Source: Lactobacillus melliventris
GTDB taxonomy: Bacteria > Bacillota > Bacilli > Lactobacillales > Lactobacillaceae
Length of the DNA stretch: 64,000 nucleotides
Assembly: GCF_013346935.1 (NCBI RefSeq)
Contig: NZ_JAAEEB010000006.1
Coordinates: forward strand, 44,801-108,800
Direction: 5' to 3'
The translations under genes were made by a program, and so were the position numbers. Of this stretch, positions 8,440 to 17,740 are shown in pieces; positions within the stretch are counted from its first letter, which is position 1, and each line of letters starts with the position of its first letter. A model generated the notes under the pieces. That model was not told the origin of the DNA. It saw only the letters and a program-made list of their open reading frames with translations, and searched no databases.

Positions 8440-9237
8440 TTAATTGATATTCGTTCCCCACACCAATAGCTGACTTAGAGAAGGAAAAGCTTCACTACCA
8501 TTCGCAGCCTTACACAAATGGTTGACTTTTAAATAACTGCTTTTCTTTTTTACTACGGAAAAATACTGAATTTTATCTGTCTTTTCTAAATTTAATGTTA
8601 TAGTTGCTCCATCAGAAAACGTAATATCTGCTTTAGTCCAATAATTATCATGAGGAAAGTCCGCACGCAAAAGAATACCAATTTTTTTAACCAACACTTC
8701 ACGGCCAAAATCTAATTTTAATTCAGCATCATCTCTTTGGTCTATTCCCCATGACTGAAAAGGAAACCGACCGTGTCCTTTATTTGCTAAATAACCATCA
8801 ATCACATTTTTAGCTAAAAAGGCATCTTCATTTCTGGTCTCTGCATTGGCAGTAACATGAGGAAAGGCTCCACTATTTTGGTGCTGATCGTGTGAATTAT
8901 ATGCCAGGTTCTGTTCTCTTAATATTTCTTCTGTTGTTGCCTCTCGGACGTAGGCATAATGAGCAATCCCTCCAAAAGAACCATCTGCCATAGCAGGGTA
9001 GCGTTGAAAATTAAAGGGAATATTATACCGCCAGTGCTTGCCCTGAATATATATTAATGCTGGATTTAAAATAGGATCAAGCTGAACAACTATATATGAA
9101 TTAGGCTTTTCTAATTCAATTTCATAATAATCCCCCAATTGATATCTTTTTTTAAACACAAGAACTGTAATATCATCTTGCATTTGTTCCAATAATACCT
9201 TATCTTCTGCATCTTTTAAGCTAACCTTTATTCGCAT
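8440..9237 (-). CDS. Discoidin-like carbohydrate-binding protein of the uronate operon
   Basis: 265 aa without signal peptide. The N-terminal 100 residues are beta-rich with several Tyr/Trp (YIQGKHWRYNIPF). The second half looks like an F5/8 type C (discoidin) sandwich: AKNVIDGYLANKGHGRFPFQSWG, then LKLDFGREVLVKKIGILLRADFPHDNYW. It is the last gene of the operon and overlaps kdgK by ten bases. The role is unknown; it may bind or process the intracellular oligosaccharide. No catalytic motif is recognised. Confidence 0.6.
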   Translation of the reverse strand: MRIKVSLKDAEDKVLLEQMQDDITVLVFKKRYQLGDYYEIELEKPNSYIVVQLDPILNPALIYIQGKHWRYNIPFNFQRYPAMADGSFGGIAHYAYVREATTEEILREQNLAYNSHDQHQNSGAFPHVTANAETRNEDAFLAKNVIDGYLANKGHGRFPFQSWGIDQRDDAELKLDFGREVLVKKIGILLRADFPHDNYWTKADITFSDGATITLNLEKTDKIQYFSVVKKKSSYLKVNHLCKAANGSEAFPSLSQLLVWGTNIN

Positions 9238-10202
9238 TTATTATTTTTCCTCATAAATTGTTCTAATTGACTTACATTAGGATAGCCATCGTTATCACCA
9301 CGAGACTGAATAGCTAACGAGCCAATTGCGCAAGCTCTTTTTACAGATCGCTTTATTTCTAAGCCAGAAATCAAGCCTGAGATTAGTCCCACTGCAAAAC
9401 CGTCTCCAGCACCAACAGTATCAACTATTTTATCTGTCTGATATCCTTTTACATATCCACTAGAACCGCTGCTAGTTTGGTAATAGGCACCTTTAGCTCC
9501 TAATTTAACAACTACTAATTTTGTGATATCACTTTTACTTAAATAAAAACTAGCAATTTCTTTTGGATCAGAAGTACCAGTTAATATTTTTCCCTCATTG
9601 CTTCCAGGCAGAACAACTTTAGACTGAAATGATAAATCATTGAGGACTCTAATCATTTTTTCTTTATCGTGCCAAAGAGACATGCGAATATTAGGATCGA
9701 AAAAACTAATAACTTCCTGTTTTTCAGCTTCAGTCAAAATCTTTTCAGTTAAATGTAAAGTACTAGTTGATAACGCAGCTAAAATACCTGTCACATGAAC
9801 TGCCTGAAAATCTGAAATGTTAATTTTTGCCAGGTCTGCACAACACAAATGTGAAGCAGCAGAATTTTTACGACAATATGAAACTTGCGGATCTCCCTTT
9901 GACACTAACTCCTTAAAGTAAAATCCCGTAGGCCATTCCTCATCCTGTCGCAAATATCTTATATCTATTTCTTGCTTTCGCATAAATTTGACAATTTTTT
10001 TGCCTAAAAGATCTTTACCCACATTTGATAAATATGTCGTTTTTATTCCTAACTTTTCGAGACCAACAGCGACATTTAGCTCTGCACCAGAAGGAAACGT
10101 TGTGAAATTCTCAGAATCAATCAATGATTGGTCTATGTCTCTAGAGCTAAACACAATCATTGGCTCACCTACCGTTAAAACTTTATTTTTTTGAGACTCC
10201 AT
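9228..10202 (-). CDS. kdgK: 2-keto-3-deoxygluconate kinase (PfkB family)
   Basis: 324 aa. It has the PfkB-family layout: an N-terminal GEPMIVF and PSGAELNVAVGLEKLG substrate region, and the C-terminal signature DTVGAGDGFAVGLISGL with the catalytic Asp. It phosphorylates KDG to KDPG, the substrate of the aldolase at 20390. The frame extends to a TTG at 10214, but GGTGA lies five bases before the ATG at 10202. A hairpin with T-run lies between kduD and this start, so its expression may be lower than that of the upstream genes. Confidence 0.88.
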   Translation of the reverse strand: MESQKNKVLTVGEPMIVFSSRDIDQSLIDSENFTTFPSGAELNVAVGLEKLGIKTTYLSNVGKDLLGKKIVKFMRKQEIDIRYLRQDEEWPTGFYFKELVSKGDPQVSYCRKNSAASHLCCADLAKINISDFQAVHVTGILAALSTSTLHLTEKILTEAEKQEVISFFDPNIRMSLWHDKEKMIRVLNDLSFQSKVVLPGSNEGKILTGTSDPKEIASFYLSKSDITKLVVVKLGAKGAYYQTSSGSSGYVKGYQTDKIVDTVGAGDGFAVGLISGLISGLEIKRSVKRACAIGSLAIQSRGDNDGYPNVSQLEQFMRKNNKCE

Positions 10203-10214
10203 TATTTTCACCAA

Positions 10215-10240
10215 TAAAAAAGCGGCATTTAAGCCGCTTC
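10215..10240 (-). terminator. Intra-operon intrinsic terminator between kduD and kdgK
   Basis: On the minus strand AAGCGGC and GCCGCTT form a GC-rich seven-base-pair stem directly followed by TTTTT. The kdgK ribosome site begins within a few bases of the T-run. It likely causes partial termination inside the operon. Confidence 0.75.
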
Positions 10241-10248
10241 ATAGTATC

Positions 10249-11064
10249 CTATCTTACTAAATAACCACCATCAACTGGTAAAATAATACCATTGACATAA
10301 TTTGAAGCAGCACTAGCTAAGAAAACTGCCACTCCCATCAATTCTGAAGGTTCTGCCCAATGACCAGCTGGAATACGATCTAGAATTTCCTTGTTGCGAT
10401 CTTTATCAGCACGAATTGGGGCGGTATTAGCTGTTTTAATATAGCCTGGTGCAATAGCATTAACCTGAATATTGTAAGCACCTAACTCACTAGCAAAAGA
10501 TTTAGTAAGTCCTGCAACCCCATGCTTTGAAGCAGTATATGATGGTATAAATTTACCACCTTGGAAGGATAGCATAGAACCAATGTTTATAATTTTTCCG
10601 GACTTTTGCTTTGCCATTACCTTAGCTGCTGCCATTGACATATGGTAAACTGCATTCAAGTTAATATTAATAACTTTGTCCCAATCTTCGTCTTTTGATT
10701 CTAGTAAAGGATTACGTCTAATCATACCTGCATTATTAATTAAAATATCAATATGACCAAAAGTTTCTAGTACTTTATCTATTACCTGTTGAGGAACGCC
10801 TGGCTTAGTCAAGTCAACATCCATAAACTCTACTTTACGGCCGCGTTTTTCAATCATTGCACGAGTATTATCCCATTCAAGTGTACCGAAAGTAGGAATA
10901 AATATATCGGCTCCTGCTTCTGCTAAAGCAACGGCATAACCTTGACCTAATCCTGTATTACCGCCAGTAATAACGGCAACCTTTCCTGTTAGATCAAAAA
11001 AGCTCATCTTAAATTTATCTAATGCTTTTTCGTTATTTTTAATTTCTTCTTTTGATTGTTCCAT
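10249..11064 (-). CDS. kduD: 2-dehydro-3-deoxy-D-gluconate 5-dehydrogenase
   Basis: 271-aa classical short-chain dehydrogenase. The cofactor motif is TGGNTGLGQGYA, the structural motif INNAG, and the catalytic Ser-Tyr-Lys is seen as NIGSML and YTASKHG. The C-terminus SNYVNGIILPVDGGYLVR matches KduD/gluconate 5-dehydrogenase proteins. It reduces 2,5-diketo-3-deoxygluconate to KDG. Its place between kduI and kdgK fixes the pathway. AGAGGAC precedes the start. Confidence 0.92.
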   Translation of the reverse strand: MEQSKEEIKNNEKALDKFKMSFFDLTGKVAVITGGNTGLGQGYAVALAEAGADIFIPTFGTLEWDNTRAMIEKRGRKVEFMDVDLTKPGVPQQVIDKVLETFGHIDILINNAGMIRRNPLLESKDEDWDKVININLNAVYHMSMAAAKVMAKQKSGKIINIGSMLSFQGGKFIPSYTASKHGVAGLTKSFASELGAYNIQVNAIAPGYIKTANTAPIRADKDRNKEILDRIPAGHWAEPSELMGVAVFLASAASNYVNGIILPVDGGYLVR

Positions 11065-11075
11065 TTTGTCCTCTT

Positions 11076-11915
11076 TTAATTTAAATCTTCCATTGGAATT
11101 GTATCCATATCATCATAAGTTTGATTTTCACCAGCCATAGCCCAGATAAAAGCATAATTTGCTGTTCCGACTCCACAGTGAATTGACCAGCTAGGATTGA
11201 TTACAGCTTGTTCATTTCTAATAACAATTTCCTTAGTTTCATGCGGCTTACCCAAAATGTGGAACACTCGGGTATCTGGTGAAGCAAACTCACAATATAA
11301 ATAAGCTTCCATACGTCTGGCGTGAGTATGCGCAGGCATTGTATTCCAGCCTGAGCCACTATCTAGAACTGTATACCCCATTTGTAATTGGCAGGTATCC
11401 ATCTGGCTGGCATCAATATATTTATAAATAGTACGCTTATTCATATGCTCCTGATCACCTAAACGTTTCTTAAGAGCATTCTTAAACAACAACTTTTTAT
11501 TAGGATACGTTTTTTGAGCAGGTGTTGATACTACGTAATATTTTGCCGGCTCTTTTGGATTAGCAGAAGTGAACACCACATGCTTATTTCCTTTACCAAT
11601 GTAAAAGCCATCATGTTTTGTCATTTGTTCTTTTTGACCATCAATTTCTAATGCACCATCGCCTCCTAGATTAATAATTCCTAATTCACGTCTTTGCAAA
11701 AAGTAGTCAACTCCTAAGTCCTTATCTAGAACTATTTCCAATGGCTTATCAGTTGGCATTACTCCGCCAAGAATCATTCGATCATTAAAAGTGTAGGTCA
11801 AATTGATTTTTCCGGGTTCAAATACTTTTTCTACCAAAAACTGATCTCTTAATTCTGAAGTTGAATAGTTTTTTATATCTTCAGGGTTATGACCATAATT
11901 AATATTCATTTTCAT
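11076..11915 (-). CDS. kduI: 5-dehydro-4-deoxy-D-glucuronate isomerase
   Basis: 279 aa, the standard KduI length, a cupin-fold enzyme. The metal-binding region shows as NTMPAHTHARRMEAYLYCEF and a later INPSWSIHCGVGTANY. It isomerises 4-deoxy-L-threo-5-hexosulose uronate, released by GH88 action on unsaturated disaccharides, to DKII for KduD. Two in-frame ATGs (codons 1 and 3) are possible starts. Confidence 0.93.
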   Translation of the reverse strand: MKMNINYGHNPEDIKNYSTSELRDQFLVEKVFEPGKINLTYTFNDRMILGGVMPTDKPLEIVLDKDLGVDYFLQRRELGIINLGGDGALEIDGQKEQMTKHDGFYIGKGNKHVVFTSANPKEPAKYYVVSTPAQKTYPNKKLLFKNALKKRLGDQEHMNKRTIYKYIDASQMDTCQLQMGYTVLDSGSGWNTMPAHTHARRMEAYLYCEFASPDTRVFHILGKPHETKEIVIRNEQAVINPSWSIHCGVGTANYAFIWAMAGENQTYDDMDTIPMEDLN

Positions 11916-11938
11916 AAAAATAAAAGCCTTTCTTTATA

Positions 11939-13516
11939 TTACTTAAATTCTAATGGTCCAATTGAAGGATTAATTGAAATGGGATTACCAGCAAAATCTG
12001 TAATATTACTTGCTATAGTAGTACCAGCTTTCTGTAATTCTGATATTTGTAATAACTCAGCGATATTCAAATTATTTATCCCTGAATCACTATCCTGAAT
12101 ATCAGAAAGTAATTTTTCTACCAGTACGGGATTTTGTAATTTAATATTATCGCCACTTGTGAACCACTTATCATTAAAACCATAAGTAGCGTTATTACAA
12201 ATATTAATATCACCAGTCATGTCGTCATAATTGAATGTTTTTAGCTTTTCCGATTTAGAAATAATGACGTTATTTACAAACCTCAAAGTCCGTTTTTTAG
12301 AACTTGTTTTAAATATTTCAGCCGTATTTGGATTAGTAATAAAAAGGTTATTATAAATATCCACTTTTTCAGCATTGTCTTTAGGTAGATAAGAAATCAA
12401 TTTATTATTATCCCAACCATCATTGACGCTGACGTTATATCGAAATACCCCGTTTTTAGAATAATTCATAAACAGCACTGTACCACGAGCATTATCATGA
12501 GAATAATTGTGTTGGACAATAACATTATTGCAGTTTAAATCAATATCAAACGCAGTACCGTCATTAGAACCATATTTTCCGTTGGCAACTTCATTTCTTT
12601 CAACTACAACGTTGTCTGAGGACATTACCCACAGTCCAGCGTAGTTATAACTAGTATTTGCATTACAAAATTTATTAACTATATTATTTTTTACAATACC
12701 ATCACTAGCAACCTCAGAAATAATCAATCCATCGCCAAACACATCGTCAACTTTATTGTTTTCATACCTAATATTTTTATTTAGCTTAGGGTAACTTTCT
12801 GAACCATTAGAATAAAGCATCGTAGTTTTGTTTCTAATTCCAGCTGTTGCTACATTTTTAACTTGATTACTTGTGACCGAAACATTTTGAAAGCCAAAGT
12901 TCTTATTATTATTTATTTTGCCATTGAGATCTTCATTGATACCAATCAGTATGATTCCACCAGTTACTTTCCAGGCATGATCTACCTGTGTGTCAGAATT
13001 AACATCATGGACAAAATTGTTAGCAATTGTAATATTTTTTTCTGGTGTATTTCCGTTATTAATAACTAAAATTCCTGACCTCTGAGAATGAACTTGTGAA
13101 CTATAATTTGTAACTTCTAAGTTGCTTATCACCCAATCATGCTGATTAATAAGCATTACAGTTCCAGAATTTCTAACATAATTTGAAGTACCATTGCCGT
13201 TGATACGAGGTTTTTCTTTTCCCCCGTACTTATTTATTTCAATTGGGTGATTTTCATTGCCACTTCCTTTAGGATGAAGCTGGCCGTTCCATTCAGCACC
13301 GCTCTTAAAAAGGATTTTATCGCCAGGTAAAAATTGAACAGAATTAACTTTAGCAAGTGTTTTCCACGCATAATTTCTACTTATGCCGCTATTTGAATCC
13401 GATCCTTTAGGATCAACATAATAAGTAGCTGCTTTAACATTCGTCTGTGTAAATGCAATTCCTAAAATAGCTATGGCAAATGTTAAAATGAAACAAAAAA
13501 TTTTCTTTTTTTTCAT
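11939..13516 (-). CDS. Secreted right-handed beta-helix protein, putative polysaccharide-active enzyme
   Basis: 525 aa with a clear signal peptide (KKKK, a hydrophobic stretch, cleavage near VKA-ATYY). The mature N-terminus AATYYVDPKGSDSNSGISRN resembles the DUF1565/parallel beta-helix entry segment, and the body has many Asn-rich turns (NNVIVQHNYSHDNARG, RYNVSVNDGWDNNK) typical of pectate-lyase-like beta helices. No LPxTG or lipobox is present, so it is released or loosely bound. In this operon it may be the outer depolymerase that makes disaccharides for the PTS. The exact lyase family is not recognised. Confidence 0.7.
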   Translation of the reverse strand: MKKKKIFCFILTFAIAILGIAFTQTNVKAATYYVDPKGSDSNSGISRNYAWKTLAKVNSVQFLPGDKILFKSGAEWNGQLHPKGSGNENHPIEINKYGGKEKPRINGNGTSNYVRNSGTVMLINQHDWVISNLEVTNYSSQVHSQRSGILVINNGNTPEKNITIANNFVHDVNSDTQVDHAWKVTGGIILIGINEDLNGKINNNKNFGFQNVSVTSNQVKNVATAGIRNKTTMLYSNGSESYPKLNKNIRYENNKVDDVFGDGLIISEVASDGIVKNNIVNKFCNANTSYNYAGLWVMSSDNVVVERNEVANGKYGSNDGTAFDIDLNCNNVIVQHNYSHDNARGTVLFMNYSKNGVFRYNVSVNDGWDNNKLISYLPKDNAEKVDIYNNLFITNPNTAEIFKTSSKKRTLRFVNNVIISKSEKLKTFNYDDMTGDINICNNATYGFNDKWFTSGDNIKLQNPVLVEKLLSDIQDSDSGINNLNIAELLQISELQKAGTTIASNITDFAGNPISINPSIGPLEFK

Positions 13517-13544
13517 CTTTGTTCACCTCTTTTTGACTTTAAAA

Positions 13545-15434
13545 CTACTCCTCAACACTGATGTTGCCATAAAAAGGAATATTATTTACAAAATATAACT
13601 TATTTCCTTTAATGGTATTTTCATGTTGAATATTAACAGTTATCGGCTTTCTTCCATTCAAAGAAATAACTATTCCGTAGTTATGGATATCGCTTGTATC
13701 AACCTTGCCATTCCTCATTGAGTCCACATGGTTAACACCTGCAATAACCTCTTTTTTACCAATTACAGTGTAAGAAACATTACTATTATTAAAATTATCA
13801 GAAATAATCAGTTTCGAAGTTTGCTGGATCTGATTATATCTATCTGAAAGTAATTGCCTTTGTATTTCAACTTGTTTTGAAGAATGAAATAAATAGTATT
13901 CATTTTGGTTAATACTAATTTTAATTTGGTTTTGTGTTATTTCCTTTACTTGAGATACTGGATTTAAAATCCAATTATTGCTTTGCAAGTGCTGGCCAGA
14001 ATCTTCGACAATATCCACAATAACCATAACTGCAACAGTCTTAATCCAGATAAAATACCTTGTCACAATGTAATTTATCTTCTTATCCACATAAGTACAT
14101 TTGACACTGTCAAAGGTTTTAAAATGGGCTACTTCATTTCTCTGGTTTGAAACTACCGTACTAAATTTCCAAGAATTTAGTGGTACAGTAGGAAAAGTAT
14201 TATCCACTAAAATAACATTATGTGAAAAGCCTGACTTCAAATATCTACGCTCATGCGAATTGACATATGTATACCTTCCAGGATCAAGAAATATATCATC
14301 ATCATTAATTACCAAGTCTAAATGACCGGAAGAAGCATGACCGTGTCCGCTTCCTAAATTACCGTTATAAATGTGCCAATAATTCTTGTTATTAGTATCT
14401 TTAAAGAAAAAGTTTCCTGAAGTAATCGAATCAAAATATCTAATTTCATCTAATTTTTTTTGGCCTAAAGTTATTTCTGCTTTATCTGCCAAAGAAATCA
14501 GTAAAAAATCATATTTATAATTCGAATTGAATTTGCCAGTTAAAATATATTCTGCTGTTGCAACTAAGTCAGCTATTTTAATTGAATCAGTATCTCCCTG
14601 CTGTAAAAGATTGCCATTAGGTTTAATTAAAAATTTGCTTGCTTTAAGCATTCTTTTTAATACATTCGTAATTTCTGCAGGAACAAACTTTTTATTAGCC
14701 TTAAAACTAGCAACAACTGATAATGAGCTTCTAAATACTTCAATGAAGTACAGTGGTGATTGCTCCCATTGAAGGCCCGTCTCATCTACTTGCAGTTTTA
14801 ACTCTTGAATTAACTTATCTAAGGCCCAATTTGAAATTTGATTATCTATTATATTAGGGTGTTCAGCAGAAAAGGCTAGTATACCAGTGGTTATTAGTAC
14901 TCCCCAATTACTTAGATCATACTTTTCAATATAATTATCTTCCAAATACTTAGCTTGACGCTTGACTGATTGATTAATTTGGCTTTTTTCTTCCGCACTA
15001 ACGATATTCCTACTAATTAAATAGCTAAGGGGCTTTGACCAATTTAACAGCCTTATCCCGGTATCAATTGTGCGCCAAGTCTTATAACGAGCTGAATCGT
15101 CTGTATCATTATTTTGTATCCAGTCAAAGAAAAATGTTTTTATTTTAAATAAATACTCACTCTCATTTGTCCGAAGATAAGAATACAAAAGATCCTGTAA
15201 ATATTCTTGACGCTTTAAAACATAAAGCCACTCGGGGTCACCGTTAGGAGACTCCTGCCAACTATTTAATTGATATACTTCAGGGCTAGGCTCCATATCG
15301 TACACATGTTGAAAACGAAATTGATTATTCAATAATAATTTTGCGTTGTCTAAATAGTCTTTTGCATATGAAATCCTATCATCATGAATCAAACTATTTA
15401 AATTTATTTTTTCTTTTAGATTATTTGGTTTCAT
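13545..15434 (-). CDS. Heparinase II/III-like lyase, intracellular
   Basis: 629 aa without signal peptide. The N-terminal half is an alpha/alpha toroid (TWRTIDTGIRLLNW, LSNWGVLITTGILAF) and the C-terminal half a beta-sandwich with the conserved HGHASSGHLDLVINDDDIFLDPGRYTY region of heparinase II/III proteins. It probably removes unsaturated units from imported oligosaccharides. Its start overlaps the yajC-like gene by 14 bases. The pneumococcal hyaluronan operon carries the same pair (YajC plus heparinase-like). Confidence 0.85.
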   Translation of the reverse strand: MKPNNLKEKINLNSLIHDDRISYAKDYLDNAKLLLNNQFRFQHVYDMEPSPEVYQLNSWQESPNGDPEWLYVLKRQEYLQDLLYSYLRTNESEYLFKIKTFFFDWIQNNDTDDSARYKTWRTIDTGIRLLNWSKPLSYLISRNIVSAEEKSQINQSVKRQAKYLEDNYIEKYDLSNWGVLITTGILAFSAEHPNIIDNQISNWALDKLIQELKLQVDETGLQWEQSPLYFIEVFRSSLSVVASFKANKKFVPAEITNVLKRMLKASKFLIKPNGNLLQQGDTDSIKIADLVATAEYILTGKFNSNYKYDFLLISLADKAEITLGQKKLDEIRYFDSITSGNFFFKDTNNKNYWHIYNGNLGSGHGHASSGHLDLVINDDDIFLDPGRYTYVNSHERRYLKSGFSHNVILVDNTFPTVPLNSWKFSTVVSNQRNEVAHFKTFDSVKCTYVDKKINYIVTRYFIWIKTVAVMVIVDIVEDSGQHLQSNNWILNPVSQVKEITQNQIKISINQNEYYLFHSSKQVEIQRQLLSDRYNQIQQTSKLIISDNFNNSNVSYTVIGKKEVIAGVNHVDSMRNGKVDTSDIHNYGIVISLNGRKPITVNIQHENTIKGNKLYFVNNIPFYGNISVEE

Positions 15435-15708
15435 TTTTTATTTTCGAAGCTATCCCGTGCTTATTGACTTTGACTACAGTATTATCTGTTACTTTTAAAT
15501 CGACATAATTTTTTGTTATGTTTTTTATAGTACCGACAACACCACTAAGCAGCATAACTTTTTCACCTTCATGTAGTGAAGCAAAAAAGTTATCCATCTC
15601 TGCCTTTTTCCTTTCATTGCTTTTTTTTCTGGCAATAGGAATAATAACAAAATAAAGAACTACCAAGATAATTACCATAATGGTTATTAAAATATTGATC
15701 CAGTTCAC
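15421..15708 (-). CDS. YajC-like membrane protein in the PTS operon
   Basis: 95 aa: one N-terminal membrane helix (ILITIMVIILVVLYFVIIPI) followed by a basic segment and the small soluble YajC domain (GEKVMLLSGVVGTIKNI). YajC is normally an accessory of SecDF, but a copy inside glycosaminoglycan PTS operons is known in streptococci. Here it lies two bases after IIA and overlaps the heparinase-like gene, so it is an operon-specific paralogue, perhaps associated with the PTS membrane complex (inference). Confidence 0.85.
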   Translation of the reverse strand: MNWINILITIMVIILVVLYFVIIPIARKKSNERKKAEMDNFFASLHEGEKVMLLSGVVGTIKNITKNYVDLKVTDNTVVKVNKHGIASKIKNETK

Positions 15709-15710
15709 TA

Positions 15711-16139
15711 TTAGGACTCTTTTTCTAAATCTTGCTTACATGAGATCTCTTTCATTAATGATTTTGATTCATTAATTACGTGCTTAATTTCATTGTCAAT
15801 ATTTTGAGTGTTCAACTGCTCAGACATGTTTTTCAGATATATATCCAAAACTAAATTTAAAGAAACACCAGCTACTATAAATTTGTGTACATCATTTTGT
15901 AATAAAACTTTTTTAGCTACGATTTGGTATGGTGCACCGCCAACCATATCAGCAAAGAAAATTACATTCGTATGTAATTGAATATAGTGATCAACATTTT
16001 GCTCAAATTGCTCATGAGTAGTTTCTTCATTTAAATTAAAGCAGGTGATTCTATCGCAAGTTCCTGCAATTAATTTGACAGCCGATTTAAGGCCCGAAGG
16101 AAAATTACCATGTCCTATGATACATACATCATATTTCAT
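15711..16139 (-). CDS. PTS mannose-family EIIA, uronate oligosaccharide type
   Basis: 142-aa cytoplasmic EIIA. The active histidine is His10 in VCIIGHGNFPSGLKS, and FFADMVGGAPYQIVA is the second signature. It is the fourth PTS gene after IIB, IIC and IID in this operon. It is only distantly similar to the EIIA encoded at 3396, in keeping with a separate substrate. The last 35 residues are a charged extension. Confidence 0.92.
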   Translation of the reverse strand: MKYDVCIIGHGNFPSGLKSAVKLIAGTCDRITCFNLNEETTHEQFEQNVDHYIQLHTNVIFFADMVGGAPYQIVAKKVLLQNDVHKFIVAGVSLNLVLDIYLKNMSEQLNTQNIDNEIKHVINESKSLMKEISCKQDLEKES

Positions 16140-16150
16140 AACTATTTACC

Positions 16151-16966
16151 TCAAGGAACTAATATGCCCATGGCTGAAAGTGCAATTCCTAAGACTAAAA
16201 GTAAAAGTATAATCTTATAAACTGTCCACTTTTTCTTGGTAATTAACCAATAAACAAAGTAAATTAGTAATACAGGCAATAGGTACGGCATGATTTTGTC
16301 TAAAAATGCCTGCACTGTTACTAGTTGGGTCTTACCTTTGATTACAGCAGAGTATTTTAAGCCTAAATTTACTTTAACAAATGAAACAGATAACCCGGCA
16401 ATAACTGTCAGACCAATTGTACTGGCAATATCAGCTATAACAGCCATCTTGTCACTCAGAGTATCAATGATACTAGTACCGACTTTCCAGCCCAAGTAAC
16501 CCATTAAACATCTAACACCAAATGTAATTCCAAATAAGCAGGCAAAGAACATTAATGGTGCATAAATAATGCCTTGTAAAGCAAGTGAGGCAAATATAGT
16601 TGAAAACAATGGTGCCAAGGCAAATTGTGATAACGCATCACCGATACCTGCTAAAGGTCCCATTAAAGCCATCTTAATTGCTTGCACATCACTTTCACTT
16701 TGACCACTATCATACATAGCCAGCATAATGCTGGTAACAAAAGGATAAGGTTGTGGGTTAGTGTTATAAAACTCTAAGTTAGAAATAGCTACACGTCTAA
16801 ACTCTTGTTCATCATCCTGATAGATTTTATGTAACTCTGGCCAAATAGATTTTAAAACTCCTGTTCCCTGCATATTGCCGTAGTTCTGGACATTTTGCAG
16901 ATAATATGATCTTAAAATAGATATGGCATAATCTTTTTTAGTTAAAACTGGTTTCCTAGATGCCAT
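16151..16966 (-). CDS. PTS mannose-family EIID, uronate oligosaccharide type
   Basis: 271-aa membrane component. The N-terminal LTKKDYAISILRSYYLQNVQNYGNMQGTG region aligns with EIID proteins but has diverged from the classic WNYERMQ motif to VQNYGNMQ, as in the glycosaminoglycan-type systems. Hydrophobic segments follow from about residue 100. Its start overlaps the IIC end by 11 bases. It forms the channel with IIC. Confidence 0.9.
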   Translation of the reverse strand: MASRKPVLTKKDYAISILRSYYLQNVQNYGNMQGTGVLKSIWPELHKIYQDDEQEFRRVAISNLEFYNTNPQPYPFVTSIMLAMYDSGQSESDVQAIKMALMGPLAGIGDALSQFALAPLFSTIFASLALQGIIYAPLMFFACLFGITFGVRCLMGYLGWKVGTSIIDTLSDKMAVIADIASTIGLTVIAGLSVSFVKVNLGLKYSAVIKGKTQLVTVQAFLDKIMPYLLPVLLIYFVYWLITKKKWTVYKIILLLLVLGIALSAMGILVP

Positions 16967-17738
16967 TTTCTACACCTCCATTGTTTTGCTCTTGATGATT
17001 ACTACCAGATTTTTTACGATTGTAGTAATTGTTAAATGCTAAGGCTACACCTACAAATGCAAGACCAATAACCGGCATCTTAAGGTAAGCAACGCAGATA
17101 TATCCAACTATAATAGCTGGTATATATTCTTTTTTAAGCATGGTACTCATGATAAGAGCAAAACCAACAGCTGGAAGCAAACCACCGACAACTGTCAATC
17201 CATTCATCAACCATTGAGGAATCATCATAACAAATGCTCTTAAAGCTGATGTACTTAATGTAGCTGCTAGTCCAAACAGAAAAGCAAATAACATAAATTC
17301 CCACAAAGTTAAATTAGACATAATATTGAACTTATGATATTTTCCTTCACTAACGGCTTTTTTAGCAGAAGCCATTGAACCTGAGTTAATCGTGAAAATC
17401 AAAGTGATAATAAATGGTACTAACATAGCAAATGGATATGACAGAGTTAATGCTGCACTTGGCGATAATTTATGCATAGAAATTGCTAAAATTGAACCTA
17501 CAATACCAGGTCCAAGCGGATTAGGTGGAGTAGAACCTCCAGGTCCAACACCAAAGCCCATAAATGCTAATTCAGCTGTAGCACCAAAAATAACTGCTGT
17601 CTTTAAGTCTCCTAAAATGAGGCCAACACCAAATGATATAAACAAAGCCCTATTTGTATAAGTGCCCCAAACTTGTCCTGCAAAACAAAATGCGGCCCAT
17701 AAACCTACCAATATAGCCTGCCAAACGGTAAAGTTCAT
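16956..17738 (-). CDS. PTS mannose-family EIIC, uronate oligosaccharide type
   Basis: 260-aa multi-spanning permease (WQAILVGLWAAFCFAGQVWGT, then GATAELAFMGFGVGPGGSTPPNP). The frame reaches 17756, but AAAGGAGAATAAAT precedes the ATG at 17738, two bases after the IIB stop, so that start is chosen. The GPGGSTPPNPLGPG insert is typical of the hyaluronan/chondroitin disaccharide EIIC group. A hydrophilic tail ends the protein. Confidence 0.92.
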   Translation of the reverse strand: MNFTVWQAILVGLWAAFCFAGQVWGTYTNRALFISFGVGLILGDLKTAVIFGATAELAFMGFGVGPGGSTPPNPLGPGIVGSILAISMHKLSPSAALTLSYPFAMLVPFIITLIFTINSGSMASAKKAVSEGKYHKFNIMSNLTLWEFMLFAFLFGLAATLSTSALRAFVMMIPQWLMNGLTVVGGLLPAVGFALIMSTMLKKEYIPAIIVGYICVAYLKMPVIGLAFVGVALAFNNYYNRKKSGSNHQEQNNGGVENGI

Positions 17739-17740
17739 AT

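Noticed and set aside
15421..15708. The housekeeping yajC gene
   Set aside because: It is translationally coupled inside the PTS operon and away from secDF or tgt, so it is treated as an operon-specific paralogue.
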